A stretch of 40,729 nt of DNA from Prevotella sp. (GTDB taxonomy: Bacteria; Bacteroidota; Bacteroidia; Bacteroidales; Bacteroidaceae), in assembly GCA_017470345.1 (NCBI GenBank), contig JAFUEP010000037.1:1-40729 (forward strand). The letters are read 5' to 3'. Of the stretch, positions 8,787 through 18,280 are shown piece by piece. Position numbers and translations under genes: made by a program. The first letter of the stretch is position 1. The number at the start of each line of letters is the position of its first letter. The notes beneath the pieces were generated by a model. The model ran no database searches. It had not been told where the DNA came from and worked only from the letters and a program-made list of their open reading frames with translations.

Positions 8787-10754
8787 ATGAAGAAGCTGAA
8801 AATGACATATCGTACGATTGAACAACTGATGACCGGCAGCAGCCCGTCACCCAGTGCAGCCTCGCCGTCAGCAAGGTTCCTACCACTCTGCTTTTTTACC
8901 TCCATGCTCGCTTTCACAGCCTGCTCCACCGAGGAGGAGATGCAGCCCGTCAACGGCATCGTCAACCTGCAGGCCACGCAGCTCGCCCTCACCGTCAACG
9001 GTCAGGGCACGCAGCAGACCCGCATGACCGACGACATCGTCCAGGAAGGCGCCGACGCCGACCTGAACAAGTTCCGTGGCATCAGTGAGCTCCACCTCAT
9101 TCCTTTCTCTATCCGCGTCGCTGACGGTGAGGCCCTCGGGGCCGAACCCGTCACCGCCGACCGCCAGCGCTTCGGCGCCGAGCTCGTCGATCCGCGCAGC
9201 GGCATCGGTGCCAAGAACACCGACCTGGCCGTCAACACCAACGCCAAGGTCTACTTCGACGTGATGATCCCCGTCGGAACCAATGCCTTCCTCTGCTATG
9301 CACAGGCAACGGCAGCTGAGACCACGGGCCAGACCAAACAGCAGTCGAAGCACCAGAACGGCGTGCTTAACATCCAGAACACCTATGCCCAGACACCCGG
9401 CGCTGCCGACGGCATCACCTTCAGTCTGGAGCCTATCACCACCACGGCCGACGCCCAGAGCGCCGGCGAGAAACTCACCACCTTCCTTAACACCATGTAC
9501 GACGCCGCTGCTGCCGACTGGGCTAACGTGCCCCTGCTCAGCGGATCCAAGGAAGCCCTCATGGCCCTCAACGCCGGCTCGTCAGCCGACGTGCAGGAAT
9601 TTGTCACCCGTCTCTACAACTCCCTGGCCTTCGCCAAGGATCAGGAGAAGGTGAAGGACGTGCTCAAGGTCATCACCGACAACACCAACGTCGAGACCGG
9701 CGTCTTCACCAACACCGACCTCGCAGGCTATCCTGCCAACATCGGGCTGCCCGACGGCGCAGCCTACATCACGTGGGTCACCACCGCAACCACCGAACAT
9801 CCTTATGGCCACTATGAGGTGGCTACCGACAAGAGCAACACCGGCGCACTGAACGTCGATGTAGCCACATACACCTATCCCGCATCACTCTGGTATCGTG
9901 CCAACAGCCGCATCCACACCAGCACCCTCAAGGTAGCCGGCGACACGCCCGATGCCATCCATAACACCGTCAAGGGCTATTTCACCTCGCCTGAGTCGTG
10001 GGACCAGACCGAGACCAACGTCCTCAACCAGACCGTCGGCACCGACGCGCTCTTCACCCCGCAGGGCATCGTCAGCGTCGACCCCCGCACCACCATCGTC
10101 GCCGTCACCAACCCGCTGCAGTACGCCGTGGCACGTCTTGACGCCAAGGTGGCCCTCAGCACCGCCATCACGGCCGAGGAGGGTAAGTACTACCTCGAGG
10201 ACAACAAGAAGAAGATCGAGGTCGTCGACGGCACCACCTTCCCCGTCCGCGGCATCCTCATCGCCGGACAGAACAACGTCGACTGGCAGTTCCAGCCCGT
10301 GACGGCTCCGACGTCCAGCACCATCTATGATAACCAGCTGTCCACCAGTGGCTACTGCGTGAAGACCGTCTCCGCCGAGACCGACACCGAGATGGCCCTC
10401 CGCACCCTCGTCCTCGAGACCGTCAAGGACGCCACCGTCACCATCGCCCTTGAGCTCGTCAACCAGTCGGGCCAGGACATCGTCACCGGTGCCGACGACC
10501 GCATCGTGCCTCCCGGCTGCAAGTTCTACCTCATCGGACAGCTTGACCCCAACGCCACCACCGGCGTCACCGCCCCTGCCGCCGCACATGGCAAGGTCTT
10601 CCGTCAGGACCAGGTGACCACCGTCACCTTCCGCATCGCAGACCTCAAGCAGGCCTACAACGTCATCCCCGACCTGACCAACCCGCAGCTCGAGTTCTCC
10701 CTCGGCGTCACCGACTGGAAGCTCTCCACACCCGTCGGCATCGAGTTGGACTAA
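8787..10754 (+). CDS. Fimbrillin-family lipoprotein with unusually long signal region
   Basis: From ATG 8787 this is 655 residues; an in-frame ATG at 8754 would add 11. It shares with the other fimbrillins the QQTRMTDDIVQ processing-type site, FRGISELHLIPF, a YPANIGLPDGAAYI segment and a C-terminal VPDLTNPQLEFSLG strand. The lipobox is LAFTAC (near residue 44), but the signal peptide is preceded by a Ser/Pro-rich stretch (TGSSPSPSAASPSARF) that makes an atypically long n-region. That stretch may be an in-frame insertion, or the start may be misread. The final strand ends VGIELD rather than in the aromatic tail of its paralogues. Codons mostly end in C or G. Role is probably a minor shaft or accessory subunit (inference). 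Confidence 0.7.
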   Translation: MKKLKMTYRTIEQLMTGSSPSPSAASPSARFLPLCFFTSMLAFTACSTEEEMQPVNGIVNLQATQLALTVNGQGTQQTRMTDDIVQEGADADLNKFRGISELHLIPFSIRVADGEALGAEPVTADRQRFGAELVDPRSGIGAKNTDLAVNTNAKVYFDVMIPVGTNAFLCYAQATAAETTGQTKQQSKHQNGVLNIQNTYAQTPGAADGITFSLEPITTTADAQSAGEKLTTFLNTMYDAAAADWANVPLLSGSKEALMALNAGSSADVQEFVTRLYNSLAFAKDQEKVKDVLKVITDNTNVETGVFTNTDLAGYPANIGLPDGAAYITWVTTATTEHPYGHYEVATDKSNTGALNVDVATYTYPASLWYRANSRIHTSTLKVAGDTPDAIHNTVKGYFTSPESWDQTETNVLNQTVGTDALFTPQGIVSVDPRTTIVAVTNPLQYAVARLDAKVALSTAITAEEGKYYLEDNKKKIEVVDGTTFPVRGILIAGQNNVDWQFQPVTAPTSSTIYDNQLSTSGYCVKTVSAETDTEMALRTLVLETVKDATVTIALELVNQSGQDIVTGADDRIVPPGCKFYLIGQLDPNATTGVTAPAAAHGKVFRQDQVTTVTFRIADLKQAYNVIPDLTNPQLEFSLGVTDWKLSTPVGIELD

Positions 10755-10783
10755 TGTGTTGAAAATAAAAATAAATACAAGAT

Positions 10784-12691
10784 ATGAAACATTACCTAGT
10801 GAATAAAGCTGTAAGGAAGACCAAGGCCCTCCTGCCGTGGTCGCTCCTGACGCTTGTCCCTTTCATGATGGGCTCCTGCTCAGAGTATGAAGGCGATCCG
10901 GAATCCTATCAGACGGTTCCCCTCACCTTCTATCTTCAGGCAACGGGCGAGCAGACCACCACACGTGCCTATGAAGGCGGCGTGGCCAATCTGGACGGCG
11001 AGGGCACGATCCACAGCCTGCAGATATGGCTCTTCGACAGCACCGACAAGAACGTGCTCGTGGCCTACACCAGCACCTATGCCGACGATGGCACTGACGG
11101 CTTGAAGTCGAACAACGACCTCAAGAAGGTGACGCTCGACATCCCCAAGTATATCATCACGCAGAAGCGCAATGTCGACCTCTACGCCATTGCCAATGCC
11201 GAGAGCGCCGGACTGTCTCTCTCACAGACAGCCACCGTCGCCACCCTCGACGGGGCCCTGATGGACGGCGACTTCTTCAAGCCCACGTATGTCACCGGGA
11301 CGATGGACTTCACCACCTCCATCCCCGCCACCGGCCTTCCCTACGCCTACGTGGAGAAGGGCTGGAATATCCTGAACGAGGCACAGACCGACCTGCGCAC
11401 CGACCTCGAGACCGTCCGCATGACGCGTGCCGTCTCAAAGATCCGCTTCGCCTTTGCCCGCAGCAACGACATGGAGGGCGTGGAGGTCACGGGTATCCAG
11501 ATCGACGGCAACATGGTTCCCATCAGCCAGAAGCTCTTCCCCGTCGACAAGGCCACCTCGGCAGCCAGCTATGAGGGCGACTACTGGGGCGACCTCCTGC
11601 CGAACCTCACGACGGCCGACGGCTACTTCGAGTCTGCCATGGTCTGGGGCTCGTCCAGCACGACGTCCACGACGATCGCTCCGCTGCTGACCACCGCTCA
11701 GCTGGCCAAGTTTGAGCATCCGGAGAACATGACGTGGGAGAACTACACGTTCACCTCGACCGACGCCAAGGACCGCGCCCAGGAGTACGACAACTTCATC
11801 ACCTCGCAGGTGACCAGCGTCAACACGAAGGACTACCGCACCTACCTCCGCGAGAGCGACAAGGCCGTGACCGGCAGGATCTACTACCGCTTCAACCAGC
11901 TCAACACCGACGGCTCTGTCAAGGCCTACGGCACACCCCTCGTCAAGGAGTTCACACTCGCCGCTGCCGGCGACTTCGTCCGTAACCACTCGGCCATCGT
12001 CTATTGCTACTTCAAGGAGCACCGCCTCGAGGTCAAGCCCATTGTCCAGAAGTGGGACTGGGAGGCCGCCAACCAGCTGGACTTCGCCTCTCAGGGACCC
12101 ATCGAGATCGGTATCTTCGGTGATGCCGGTAACCAGTCGTACAAGGTGTACAACCCGACGCCGCTTGCTGGCGACTACCCCTCCAACATCAACTGGAACA
12201 ACGCCTACGTCGGCATCTACTACGGCATCATGGAAGATCAGGACGAAGAGCAGCTCATCGGACAGCCCCTCTATTCACCTATGCTCCACCTGAGGACCAC
12301 CTTCAGCTCTGACTTGACGCTCTATAGCTCCAACCCGGACTTTGGGTTCGTCACCGTCACCATCGACGAGCACGGCCACCGCACCTACAATCCGACCCAC
12401 CGCAACGGCGACAACACCCCGCTGACGTTCGTCACCATCCCCAAGTCGACCGACGGCGAGACGATCACCAACACCTATTTCTTCGTCGTACCGAAGACTC
12501 AGTTGCCCGACATCGCCGACCCGAACAACATGGTGGACTACCGCGCCACGCGTCTCTACCTGCTCGATGAGAACAACTATAAGCAGCCCATCAACCCGAG
12601 CTTCATGCCCGGTCCCAACAACGTGGAGATCTGGTTCTACTACATGAACTCGCTGGATGCTTACCACGCTTTACACGATTATGAAAATTAA
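10784..12691 (+). CDS. Large fimbrial accessory lipoprotein (FimC/Mfa3-like position)
   Basis: A 635-residue lipoprotein with a long basic n-region and lipobox MMGSC (Cys32), followed by a T-R site (TTTRAYEGG). The N-terminal segment IHSLQIWLFDSTDK and the MTRAVSKIRFAFA strand are typical of Mfa-like fimbrillin accessory proteins in which one domain carries a conserved TRAVSK/RAT-K-I motif. The second half (from about residue 440) has no recognisable family and may be a further beta-sandwich or adhesin domain. It starts 29 bp after the preceding gene and ends overlapping the leader of the next, so it is clearly operonic. In related fimbriae, proteins at this position form the tip complex; that role is inferred from order. 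Confidence 0.65.
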   Translation: MKHYLVNKAVRKTKALLPWSLLTLVPFMMGSCSEYEGDPESYQTVPLTFYLQATGEQTTTRAYEGGVANLDGEGTIHSLQIWLFDSTDKNVLVAYTSTYADDGTDGLKSNNDLKKVTLDIPKYIITQKRNVDLYAIANAESAGLSLSQTATVATLDGALMDGDFFKPTYVTGTMDFTTSIPATGLPYAYVEKGWNILNEAQTDLRTDLETVRMTRAVSKIRFAFARSNDMEGVEVTGIQIDGNMVPISQKLFPVDKATSAASYEGDYWGDLLPNLTTADGYFESAMVWGSSSTTSTTIAPLLTTAQLAKFEHPENMTWENYTFTSTDAKDRAQEYDNFITSQVTSVNTKDYRTYLRESDKAVTGRIYYRFNQLNTDGSVKAYGTPLVKEFTLAAAGDFVRNHSAIVYCYFKEHRLEVKPIVQKWDWEAANQLDFASQGPIEIGIFGDAGNQSYKVYNPTPLAGDYPSNINWNNAYVGIYYGIMEDQDEEQLIGQPLYSPMLHLRTTFSSDLTLYSSNPDFGFVTVTIDEHGHRTYNPTHRNGDNTPLTFVTIPKSTDGETITNTYFFVVPKTQLPDIADPNNMVDYRATRLYLLDENNYKQPINPSFMPGPNNVEIWFYYMNSLDAYHALHDYEN

Positions 12692-12704
12692 TAGTCACTC
12701 GGAT

Positions 12705-15227
12705 ATGAAAACGCTCAGATATACATCTTTCGCAACCGTCATGGCAGCGCTGCTCGCAGGAGGCACGATGACCTCCTGCAGCACCGAGGACCTGCTGATG
12801 CCTGACTATCCATACGCCACCGGCAGCCTGGAACTGTCGCCCAGGATCCTCGGGATGAGCCAGGGTAGCACGCGTGCCGTCGACGAGAACGAGATTACCA
12901 AGGTGATCACCGACCTACACGAGGACTATATGGGCCAGAAGCTCGACGTCTTCGTCGTCGGTAACGGCACGAGCAATGCCACGTTCTTCAACCGCTACAG
13001 CATACCCGCTGCGCCCGTCAATGAGCAGTACTACCTGTTGGAGCGCAACTGGAAGCACGTGCAGCAGGCTGAGGTCAACAACCAGCAGTACGTCGTCGGC
13101 GACCCGTATAAGCTCTATGCACTGGTCAACTACGAGGGACCGGCCATCACCACCCTCGACGAGCTGAAGCAGGCCACCGTCGGCTACCGCAACAGCGGCG
13201 ACGACACCTACGCCCTGACCAACGACATCTTCAAGTGGTACAACCCGAGCGACCCCAGCGGCTCGCGCTTCAACGGCTGGACCAACCAGAAGCTCTTCGC
13301 CATGGATGGCTCTACCGAGTTCACCTTCGCCGCCACCGACGACAACAAGCAGATCGATGTCGACATGAAGCGTGCCACCGCCAAGATCGTCCTCGACCTC
13401 AAGATGGATCCCGAGTTCCTCAAGAAGCTGATCCGTGAGGAGACCGACGCCAGCGACAACACCGTGCAGTTCATCACGGCCGGCAACCCCCGTTTCCGTC
13501 CCGTCGGCTTCAACTACCACGCCTATGCCGTGGGCGACATCGAGGGCCGTGAGGCGCTGGAGCCCGTCTCCTATATCGCGCCCAACATGTATAACGTGCT
13601 GCCGACGAACGTCACCGACGACACCGAGGTCACCGACCCCAAGCGTGAATATCAGCTCAACACCTACTGCTACCCCTTCTCGTGGAGCGACAACGAGCTG
13701 GAGAAGACGCCGACCATCGTCGTCTCCTTCGGTATCAACTCTAAGGGCAACACCGAGTACTACTACTACACCATTCCCATCACCCAGAAGTCGGTGAAGG
13801 AGCTCAAGCGCAACTACGTCTATCATATCGACGCCACCATCACGGGCTTCGGTGCCAAGCAGGAGACCGACCAGACAGAGGAGGTCCTCAACCTCAAGTA
13901 CGACGTCATCGACTGGGCAGAGTATGAGCAGGAGATCTCTATCGTCGACGTGGTCAATGATGTCGAGTTCCTCATGGTCGACCCCATCGAGGAAAAGATG
14001 TTCGGTGCCAACCCCGATCCTGCCGTCATCCACTACTATGCTGCCATGGGTGCTCCCGTCAAGTGGGCCATCCAGGAGGTCTACTATTATAACAGCAACA
14101 ACCAAAAGGTCACTTATAAGACCAACGCGAACTTCTGGAGCGGCGCCACGCTCGCTGCCGGACAGGGATCCACCTTCACCGTCAGCTCCGACGTGCTCGC
14201 AAACCACGCCGTGAAGTTCATCAAGATCCGCGTATGGCTCGACAGCGATAATGATGGCACCTTCGACAACGGAGAGAAATATCAGGACGTCGTCGTCAAG
14301 CACTTCCCCCTGCAGAGCATACAAAATATCTCTGGCTTGTGGTCTACCCGCTATAATAGATATAGATATGATAATGCTGCGAATAAAACTACGACCATTA
14401 ATACCATAGAGTATTCCTATGATCCTGTTGATGATGGCTGGGATACATATTCTACGGGGACAAGTAATAATAGAGCAAATAATCCTCCCGATGGTCTTGG
14501 ATGGACATATGTTAATGGAACCGGCTGGCGTAGATATTACAGAAATGTAACAAAAGAGGTCGCCAATGTAACTGGTTATACGAGTAATACGTCTAATTCT
14601 GGAAATCATTGGATTTTTGCAGATACTCATGTCGGTTCTTATACTGGAGGTAATAACAGTGTGTTTGAACCTCATATCTACTATAACAATTATAATAACA
14701 ATGGAGCTGGACAAGTATATTATTTGACTTCTAATCAAGGAGAACGTGGCGATGCTACGGGAACAGGCCATATCAACAACCATATGTACGTTATCCAAAT
14801 AACGGAAGCAAGCAACACCTATACAATTGGAAGTCCTATTTTGAATGATAATTATCTATCAAATAATAATGTGGTTGCGCCAGCCTTTATGATTGCATCA
14901 CAATTAGGTGTCACCTCTACAACTGGCACTGCGACAACTGCAGCAACCCATTGTAGCCAGTATATGGAAGTTGGATTAGATGGAAAACGTTATGTTGGTT
15001 GGCGACTTCCTACAGCAGCCGAAATCAATGTAATCGTTGAGTACCAATCAAGTGGATGGGATACTATTGATAGAGTTTTGAGAGGAAGGTATTATTGGAC
15101 TTTGGCAGGGACAAGAAGCGACCAGATACTGAACTATAGTAGTGGTGGTACTGATTCTTACTATATCCGATGTGTACGTGAACTTACTCCTGAGGAAGTC
15201 GTTGAGTTAAACAACAAGAGTAAATAA
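12705..15227 (+). CDS. Fimbrial tip adhesin-like lipoprotein with AT-rich lectin-like C-terminus
   Basis: ATG 12705 gives a good lipoprotein signal (MTSC, Cys25) and 840 residues; ATG 12681, which overlaps the previous gene, is also possible. The N-terminal half has a T-R site (GSTRAVDEN) and MKRATAKIVLDLKM, as in DUF4906-type fimbrial tip proteins. The last 300 residues are Asn/Tyr/Gly-rich. They contain APAFMIASQLG, GWRLPTAAEINVIVEYQ, YYWTLAG and YYIRCVRE, the signature of the C-type-lectin/FGE-like fold common at fimbrial tips. The DNA encoding this domain (from about 14325) is strikingly AT-rich, with AAT, TAT and AGA codons, while the first part is GC-rich. The break is sharp and coincides with the domain border, pointing to exchange of the adhesin end. 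Ligand unknown. Confidence 0.7.
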   Translation: MKTLRYTSFATVMAALLAGGTMTSCSTEDLLMPDYPYATGSLELSPRILGMSQGSTRAVDENEITKVITDLHEDYMGQKLDVFVVGNGTSNATFFNRYSIPAAPVNEQYYLLERNWKHVQQAEVNNQQYVVGDPYKLYALVNYEGPAITTLDELKQATVGYRNSGDDTYALTNDIFKWYNPSDPSGSRFNGWTNQKLFAMDGSTEFTFAATDDNKQIDVDMKRATAKIVLDLKMDPEFLKKLIREETDASDNTVQFITAGNPRFRPVGFNYHAYAVGDIEGREALEPVSYIAPNMYNVLPTNVTDDTEVTDPKREYQLNTYCYPFSWSDNELEKTPTIVVSFGINSKGNTEYYYYTIPITQKSVKELKRNYVYHIDATITGFGAKQETDQTEEVLNLKYDVIDWAEYEQEISIVDVVNDVEFLMVDPIEEKMFGANPDPAVIHYYAAMGAPVKWAIQEVYYYNSNNQKVTYKTNANFWSGATLAAGQGSTFTVSSDVLANHAVKFIKIRVWLDSDNDGTFDNGEKYQDVVVKHFPLQSIQNISGLWSTRYNRYRYDNAANKTTTINTIEYSYDPVDDGWDTYSTGTSNNRANNPPDGLGWTYVNGTGWRRYYRNVTKEVANVTGYTSNTSNSGNHWIFADTHVGSYTGGNNSVFEPHIYYNNYNNNGAGQVYYLTSNQGERGDATGTGHINNHMYVIQITEASNTYTIGSPILNDNYLSNNNVVAPAFMIASQLGVTSTTGTATTAATHCSQYMEVGLDGKRYVGWRLPTAAEINVIVEYQSSGWDTIDRVLRGRYYWTLAGTRSDQILNYSSGGTDSYYIRCVRELTPEEVVELNNKSK

Positions 15228-15237
15228 TGCTATTTGT

Positions 15238-17259
15238 ATGAGATACATAAATCACATATGGACCCTATTCGCTGGCGTGCTGTTGCTGACGGCATGCCAG
15301 AGCGAGGAGATTATCAATGATGAGCCGGCAGTGGCAACGTCATTGGAGGGCACGATGCCCGTCCACCTGACCTTCAGCATCCCTGAGGCCGAGTTGGTGA
15401 CGACGCGCGGCAGCATGGTGAGCGGTAAGGAGGTAGCCATCAGCGACATCAAGATGCTCTGCTTCAACAACACGGGCAACTTCCTGGGCCTCTACGAAGC
15501 CACTGTCAACCAGGTGACCGACTTTACGGGCACGATCGACGGCGAGGTGGATGCCAACACGTGCAGCGTCCACTTCATCGCCAACCATCCCGACCTGGTC
15601 GTGTCGCAGTCGGCTAACTACCTGCGCGAGATGATTGACGTCATCAAGGACAAGGCGCTCTCCATCAGCTACAATGATGTAGACCACATCACCTACTGGA
15701 CCTACCATGAGGAGGCCACCGCCGCACAAATGGCCGCCTTCCTGAACCCGGCAGAGTCGGGGGTGGAGCAGACCATCCACTTCGTTCGCGACCGCGTGAA
15801 GTTCCAGGCCATGCCCTTGACCCAGGAGGTCTTGGAGGCAAGCGGCATCCAGTCGGTGGAATGGATGGTGACCAACGGCCTGAGCAAGGGCTATGTCATC
15901 CCTTGGCGCACGTTCGAGAGCACCACGACCAACTTCAAAGGCCTTGACCTCAATGAAGCCTTCTTCGATGCCGACAACATCAAGATTACGCCCTACGAGA
16001 AGCTCGACCGCAGCCGCTATAACCCCGCCGCTACCGACGAGAGCCTCTTCGAGCCGTTTGTGGAAGGCAGCAGCCTCTTCACCTTCGAGGACTACAACAA
16101 CGGCACCTATAATGGCACGAACAGCGAGCCGATGGCCCGAGTGAAACTCATCTTCAAGGTGACCTTCACGAACAACCCCTCGCAGCCCAAGTATCATGTC
16201 ATCAAGGTCATGGACGAGGAGATGGCGCCGTTCCTCCTGAAGCGTAACCACTGCTTCCGCGTCAATATCCTCAACCTGCGCGAGACGCGAAGCGCCCTCA
16301 GCAGCTTCGAGGAAGCCCTCAACACCGACCAGTTCTCGAACGACCAGTTTGCCAATGTCGCAGACGTCATCCCGAGCGTCTCCGAACAGGTCAGCACCTT
16401 GACCATCATCGGCGGTACGACGAAGGAGGTGAACAGCGGCAACACCACGCTCGGAGCCGACGGCAAGCCGCGCTATACCTTCGAATTCGAGTTTACCGGT
16501 AGGACTGCTCAACTCTCCGACTTCCAGTTCTCGGGCTTGGAAGCCAGCTTTGGCCAGGTCGTCAACACGACCTATAACTCCTCTACGGGCCGAGGCACCG
16601 TGACCGTGGAGCTGGCACAGTCCATCCCCGACATAGGCGCTACGCCCCTCCGTGGCCGTCTGCGCGTCTTCGAGAAGAATTCTAAGCTCTATCGCTTCGT
16701 GTTGCTCTACGCCGTCAACGGCTTCACCTATCCGCAGAACAGGACACCGTCCATGACGTATTCGCAGAATGTCACAATCTCAGGCACGTCAACGCGCATC
16801 TACGACCTGTCGTTCACCATTCCCGCTGCCTATCCCGAGGGCCTCTACCCTGTGACGGTGGTCATCGGCAGCCGCACGCTGACACCGTGGAGCGACGTGT
16901 CGGCCACAACGCAGAGCGGATCGTTCGAGGTGGCCGTCGAGAGCACCGGCGCCAGCGGATGGAACTATCCCGCCAGCACCAGTACGACTAATGCCAATCT
17001 CTGGAAACTGAACGGCAACACGTGGAACTACGTCTACAAGTACAAGATCGACCAGAAGCCGCTCAATGATGACGGCACCGACTACAGCACTGAGGACAAG
17101 ACCTACCACATCTACCTGCGAGACAACCGCACGGCTATCAATGCAGGTACCAACGTAAACGTAGGCCTCTACTTCGAGGTGCAGAACTTCGGCAGCAAGA
17201 GCCAGTATCAGATTTATGGTCTGGATAATCCGCTGACTTCTGAGGCCGTGAACCCATAA
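15238..17259 (+). CDS. Last fimbrial-locus lipoprotein, Mfa-like
   Basis: A 673-residue lipoprotein with lipobox LLLTAC (Cys20), a TTRG processing-type site and the segment VAISDIKMLCFNNTGNFLGLYEA, typical of Mfa-like fimbrillin domains. It starts 10 bp after the preceding stop, with no room for a promoter. The second half (from about residue 385) contains repeated beta-sandwich-like strands: a VSTLTIIGGTTKEVNSG unit, then a TYSQNVTISG unit. There is no cysteine-rich or lectin motif. As the last member of the operon it is likely another tip or accessory subunit; the exact role cannot be read from the sequence. GC content is normal for the window, so the AT-rich patch is confined to the gene before it. 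Confidence 0.6.
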   Translation: MRYINHIWTLFAGVLLLTACQSEEIINDEPAVATSLEGTMPVHLTFSIPEAELVTTRGSMVSGKEVAISDIKMLCFNNTGNFLGLYEATVNQVTDFTGTIDGEVDANTCSVHFIANHPDLVVSQSANYLREMIDVIKDKALSISYNDVDHITYWTYHEEATAAQMAAFLNPAESGVEQTIHFVRDRVKFQAMPLTQEVLEASGIQSVEWMVTNGLSKGYVIPWRTFESTTTNFKGLDLNEAFFDADNIKITPYEKLDRSRYNPAATDESLFEPFVEGSSLFTFEDYNNGTYNGTNSEPMARVKLIFKVTFTNNPSQPKYHVIKVMDEEMAPFLLKRNHCFRVNILNLRETRSALSSFEEALNTDQFSNDQFANVADVIPSVSEQVSTLTIIGGTTKEVNSGNTTLGADGKPRYTFEFEFTGRTAQLSDFQFSGLEASFGQVVNTTYNSSTGRGTVTVELAQSIPDIGATPLRGRLRVFEKNSKLYRFVLLYAVNGFTYPQNRTPSMTYSQNVTISGTSTRIYDLSFTIPAAYPEGLYPVTVVIGSRTLTPWSDVSATTQSGSFEVAVESTGASGWNYPASTSTTNANLWKLNGNTWNYVYKYKIDQKPLNDDGTDYSTEDKTYHIYLRDNRTAINAGTNVNVGLYFEVQNFGSKSQYQIYGLDNPLTSEAVNP

Positions 17260-17371
17260 TCACTTTTAGCAAACGAAGGCATGCCGGCCAGGATCGCTGA
17301 TTCTGCCGGCTGCTTTCGCATACAGAAGTGACGAAAAGAAAAGCCCGCTGTGAAGCGCGCCCCAATTATTT

Positions 17372-17379
17372 TAGTTTTG
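17372..17379 (+). promoter_or_regulatory. Possible -7 box (TAGTTTTG) after the fimbrial operon
   Basis: TAGTTTTG matches the Bacteroidetes -7 consensus, but no TTTG is present 19-21 bp upstream. A 30-codon ORF (ATG 17384, beginning MATQTCDGPPPAPAPG) and a terminator-like hairpin follow, so a short transcript is possible. Confidence 0.3.
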
Positions 17380-17404
17380 TGTAATGGCAACACAAACATG
17401 CGAC

Positions 17405-17455
17405 GGACCCCCGCCAGCTCCTGCCCCAGGCAGACCGGCGGAGGCCGCCTTTTTG
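17405..17455 (+). terminator. Hairpin plus T-run, possible terminator of the fimbrial operon
   Basis: An imperfect stem (CCGCC near 17409 pairing with GGCGG near 17433, inner CCTG/CAGG) is followed by TTTTT at about 17450. A second GCCGGC inverted repeat lies at 17283-17310. Together they probably end the operon transcript. Confidence 0.4.
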
Positions 17456-17585
17456 TCAAAAGAACTTTCTCAGTAAACTGTCTTTCATCGTTACTGGTAC
17501 ATACTTGAAATGTTAAATAGTAGTAATGTTGATACGATTTTTTTAACTTATTTGGTTAATCGTAGTAATTAATTGCACATATAAT

Positions 17586-17853
17586 TTATGGATAATTCGT
17601 GTTCAATTCGTGGATATTCATGTTAAAACATAAAACACGAATGATCATGAATTAAACACGAATGATCATGAATTAACACGAATGATCATGAATTAAACAC
17701 GAATGATCATGAATTAACATGAATGATTCAAAAATATATAACTATTTATATTCTTCTACGTTTATTATTATGTCCATTCGTGGAATAAATGATGCCAATT
17801 ATGGTAATTTGTTTCCATAAGTCCGCGTCTCTGGGCTGGCGCCCGAAGATACT
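17586..17853 (+). repeat. Long direct repeat, copy A, left of the MNT/HEPN remnant
   Basis: This segment begins TTATGGATAATTCGTG, contains 20-bp tandem units, and ends GCTGGCGCCCGAAGATACT. It recurs at 18321-18710 with the same order of blocks and only scattered differences, apart from the number of tandem units. The stretch 17480-17585 before it holds no gene or repeat that I can see. Confidence 0.85.
17635..17716 (+). repeat. 20-bp tandem repeat array A (4 units)
   Basis: Four units of ACACGAATGATCATGAATTA (20 or 21 bp) are followed by a degenerate unit ACATGAATGATTC. Each unit contains the 8-bp palindrome ATGATCAT. Confidence 0.9.
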
Positions 17854-17888
17854 TGCACTCGGAAATGAAAAGAAAAACAAGTTTTCCT

Positions 17889-17919
17889 TTTGCATTTCAC
17901 TCGTTTTTTCGTATCTTTG
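17889..17919 (+). promoter_or_regulatory. Promoter of the MNT remnant
   Basis: TTTG at 17889-17892, a 19-bp spacer, then TATCTTTG at 17912-17919: a full Bacteroidetes-type promoter. It puts the transcript start near 17926 and so excludes the upstream ATG at 17789 as a real start. Confidence 0.75.
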
Positions 17920-17942
17920 CAGACGAGAAAAACGAAATGATT

Positions 17943-18280
17943 ATGATGAAGACTCAAAAGAGTATATCCGTATCTTGCAGAGCCATGCCGACGAGTTGCA
18001 GTCTCGGTTTGGTATCACGGCTATGCGATTGTTTGGGTCGGTGGCCCGTGGAGAGCATCATGATGGCAGCGATGTGGACATCTTTGTGGCTATGCCACCA
18101 AAATTCTATAATCATGTAGCAGCAGCACAATATCTGGAAGAATAGCTTGGCTGTAACGTTGACCTTATCCAGGATCATGCGCGCATCCGGCCTTTCTTCA
18201 GAAAACAAATCGAAGAGTATGGAATCAATATCATACCAGCAACTGCTGATAGTGAAAGACTTGCTCCAGCAAATTCATGA
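17943..18280 (+). pseudogene. MNT-type nucleotidyltransferase (MntA-like antitoxin), decayed
   Basis: The expected start after the promoter is ATG 17943 (or 17937), reading MMKTQ, but the frame is lost near 17955, where one A appears missing from a CAAAAGAG run. The continuing frame reads KEYIRILQSHADELQSRFG and then the polymerase-beta motif GSVARGEHHDGSDVDIFV (G-S, then D-x-D). It hits a TAG at 18143 and goes on as GCNVDLIQDHARIRPFFR to a stop at 18278-18280, where intact homologues have a closing helix. So there is one frameshift and one nonsense codon. MNT proteins of this size are antitoxins that AMPylate a HEPN partner; a partner remnant overlaps the 3' end. The sequence is less GC-rich than its neighbours, consistent with acquired DNA. 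Confidence 0.7.

Noticed and set aside
14325-15227. Target gene of a diversity-generating retroelement
   Set aside because: The C-terminal domain is lectin-like and Asn/Tyr-rich, but no reverse transcriptase or template repeat is found in the window.
17789-18145. ATG 17789 as the start of the nucleotidyltransferase
   Set aside because: The promoter at 17889-17919 lies downstream of it, and the extra N-terminus translates repeat DNA. The real start is in another frame and the gene is frameshifted.
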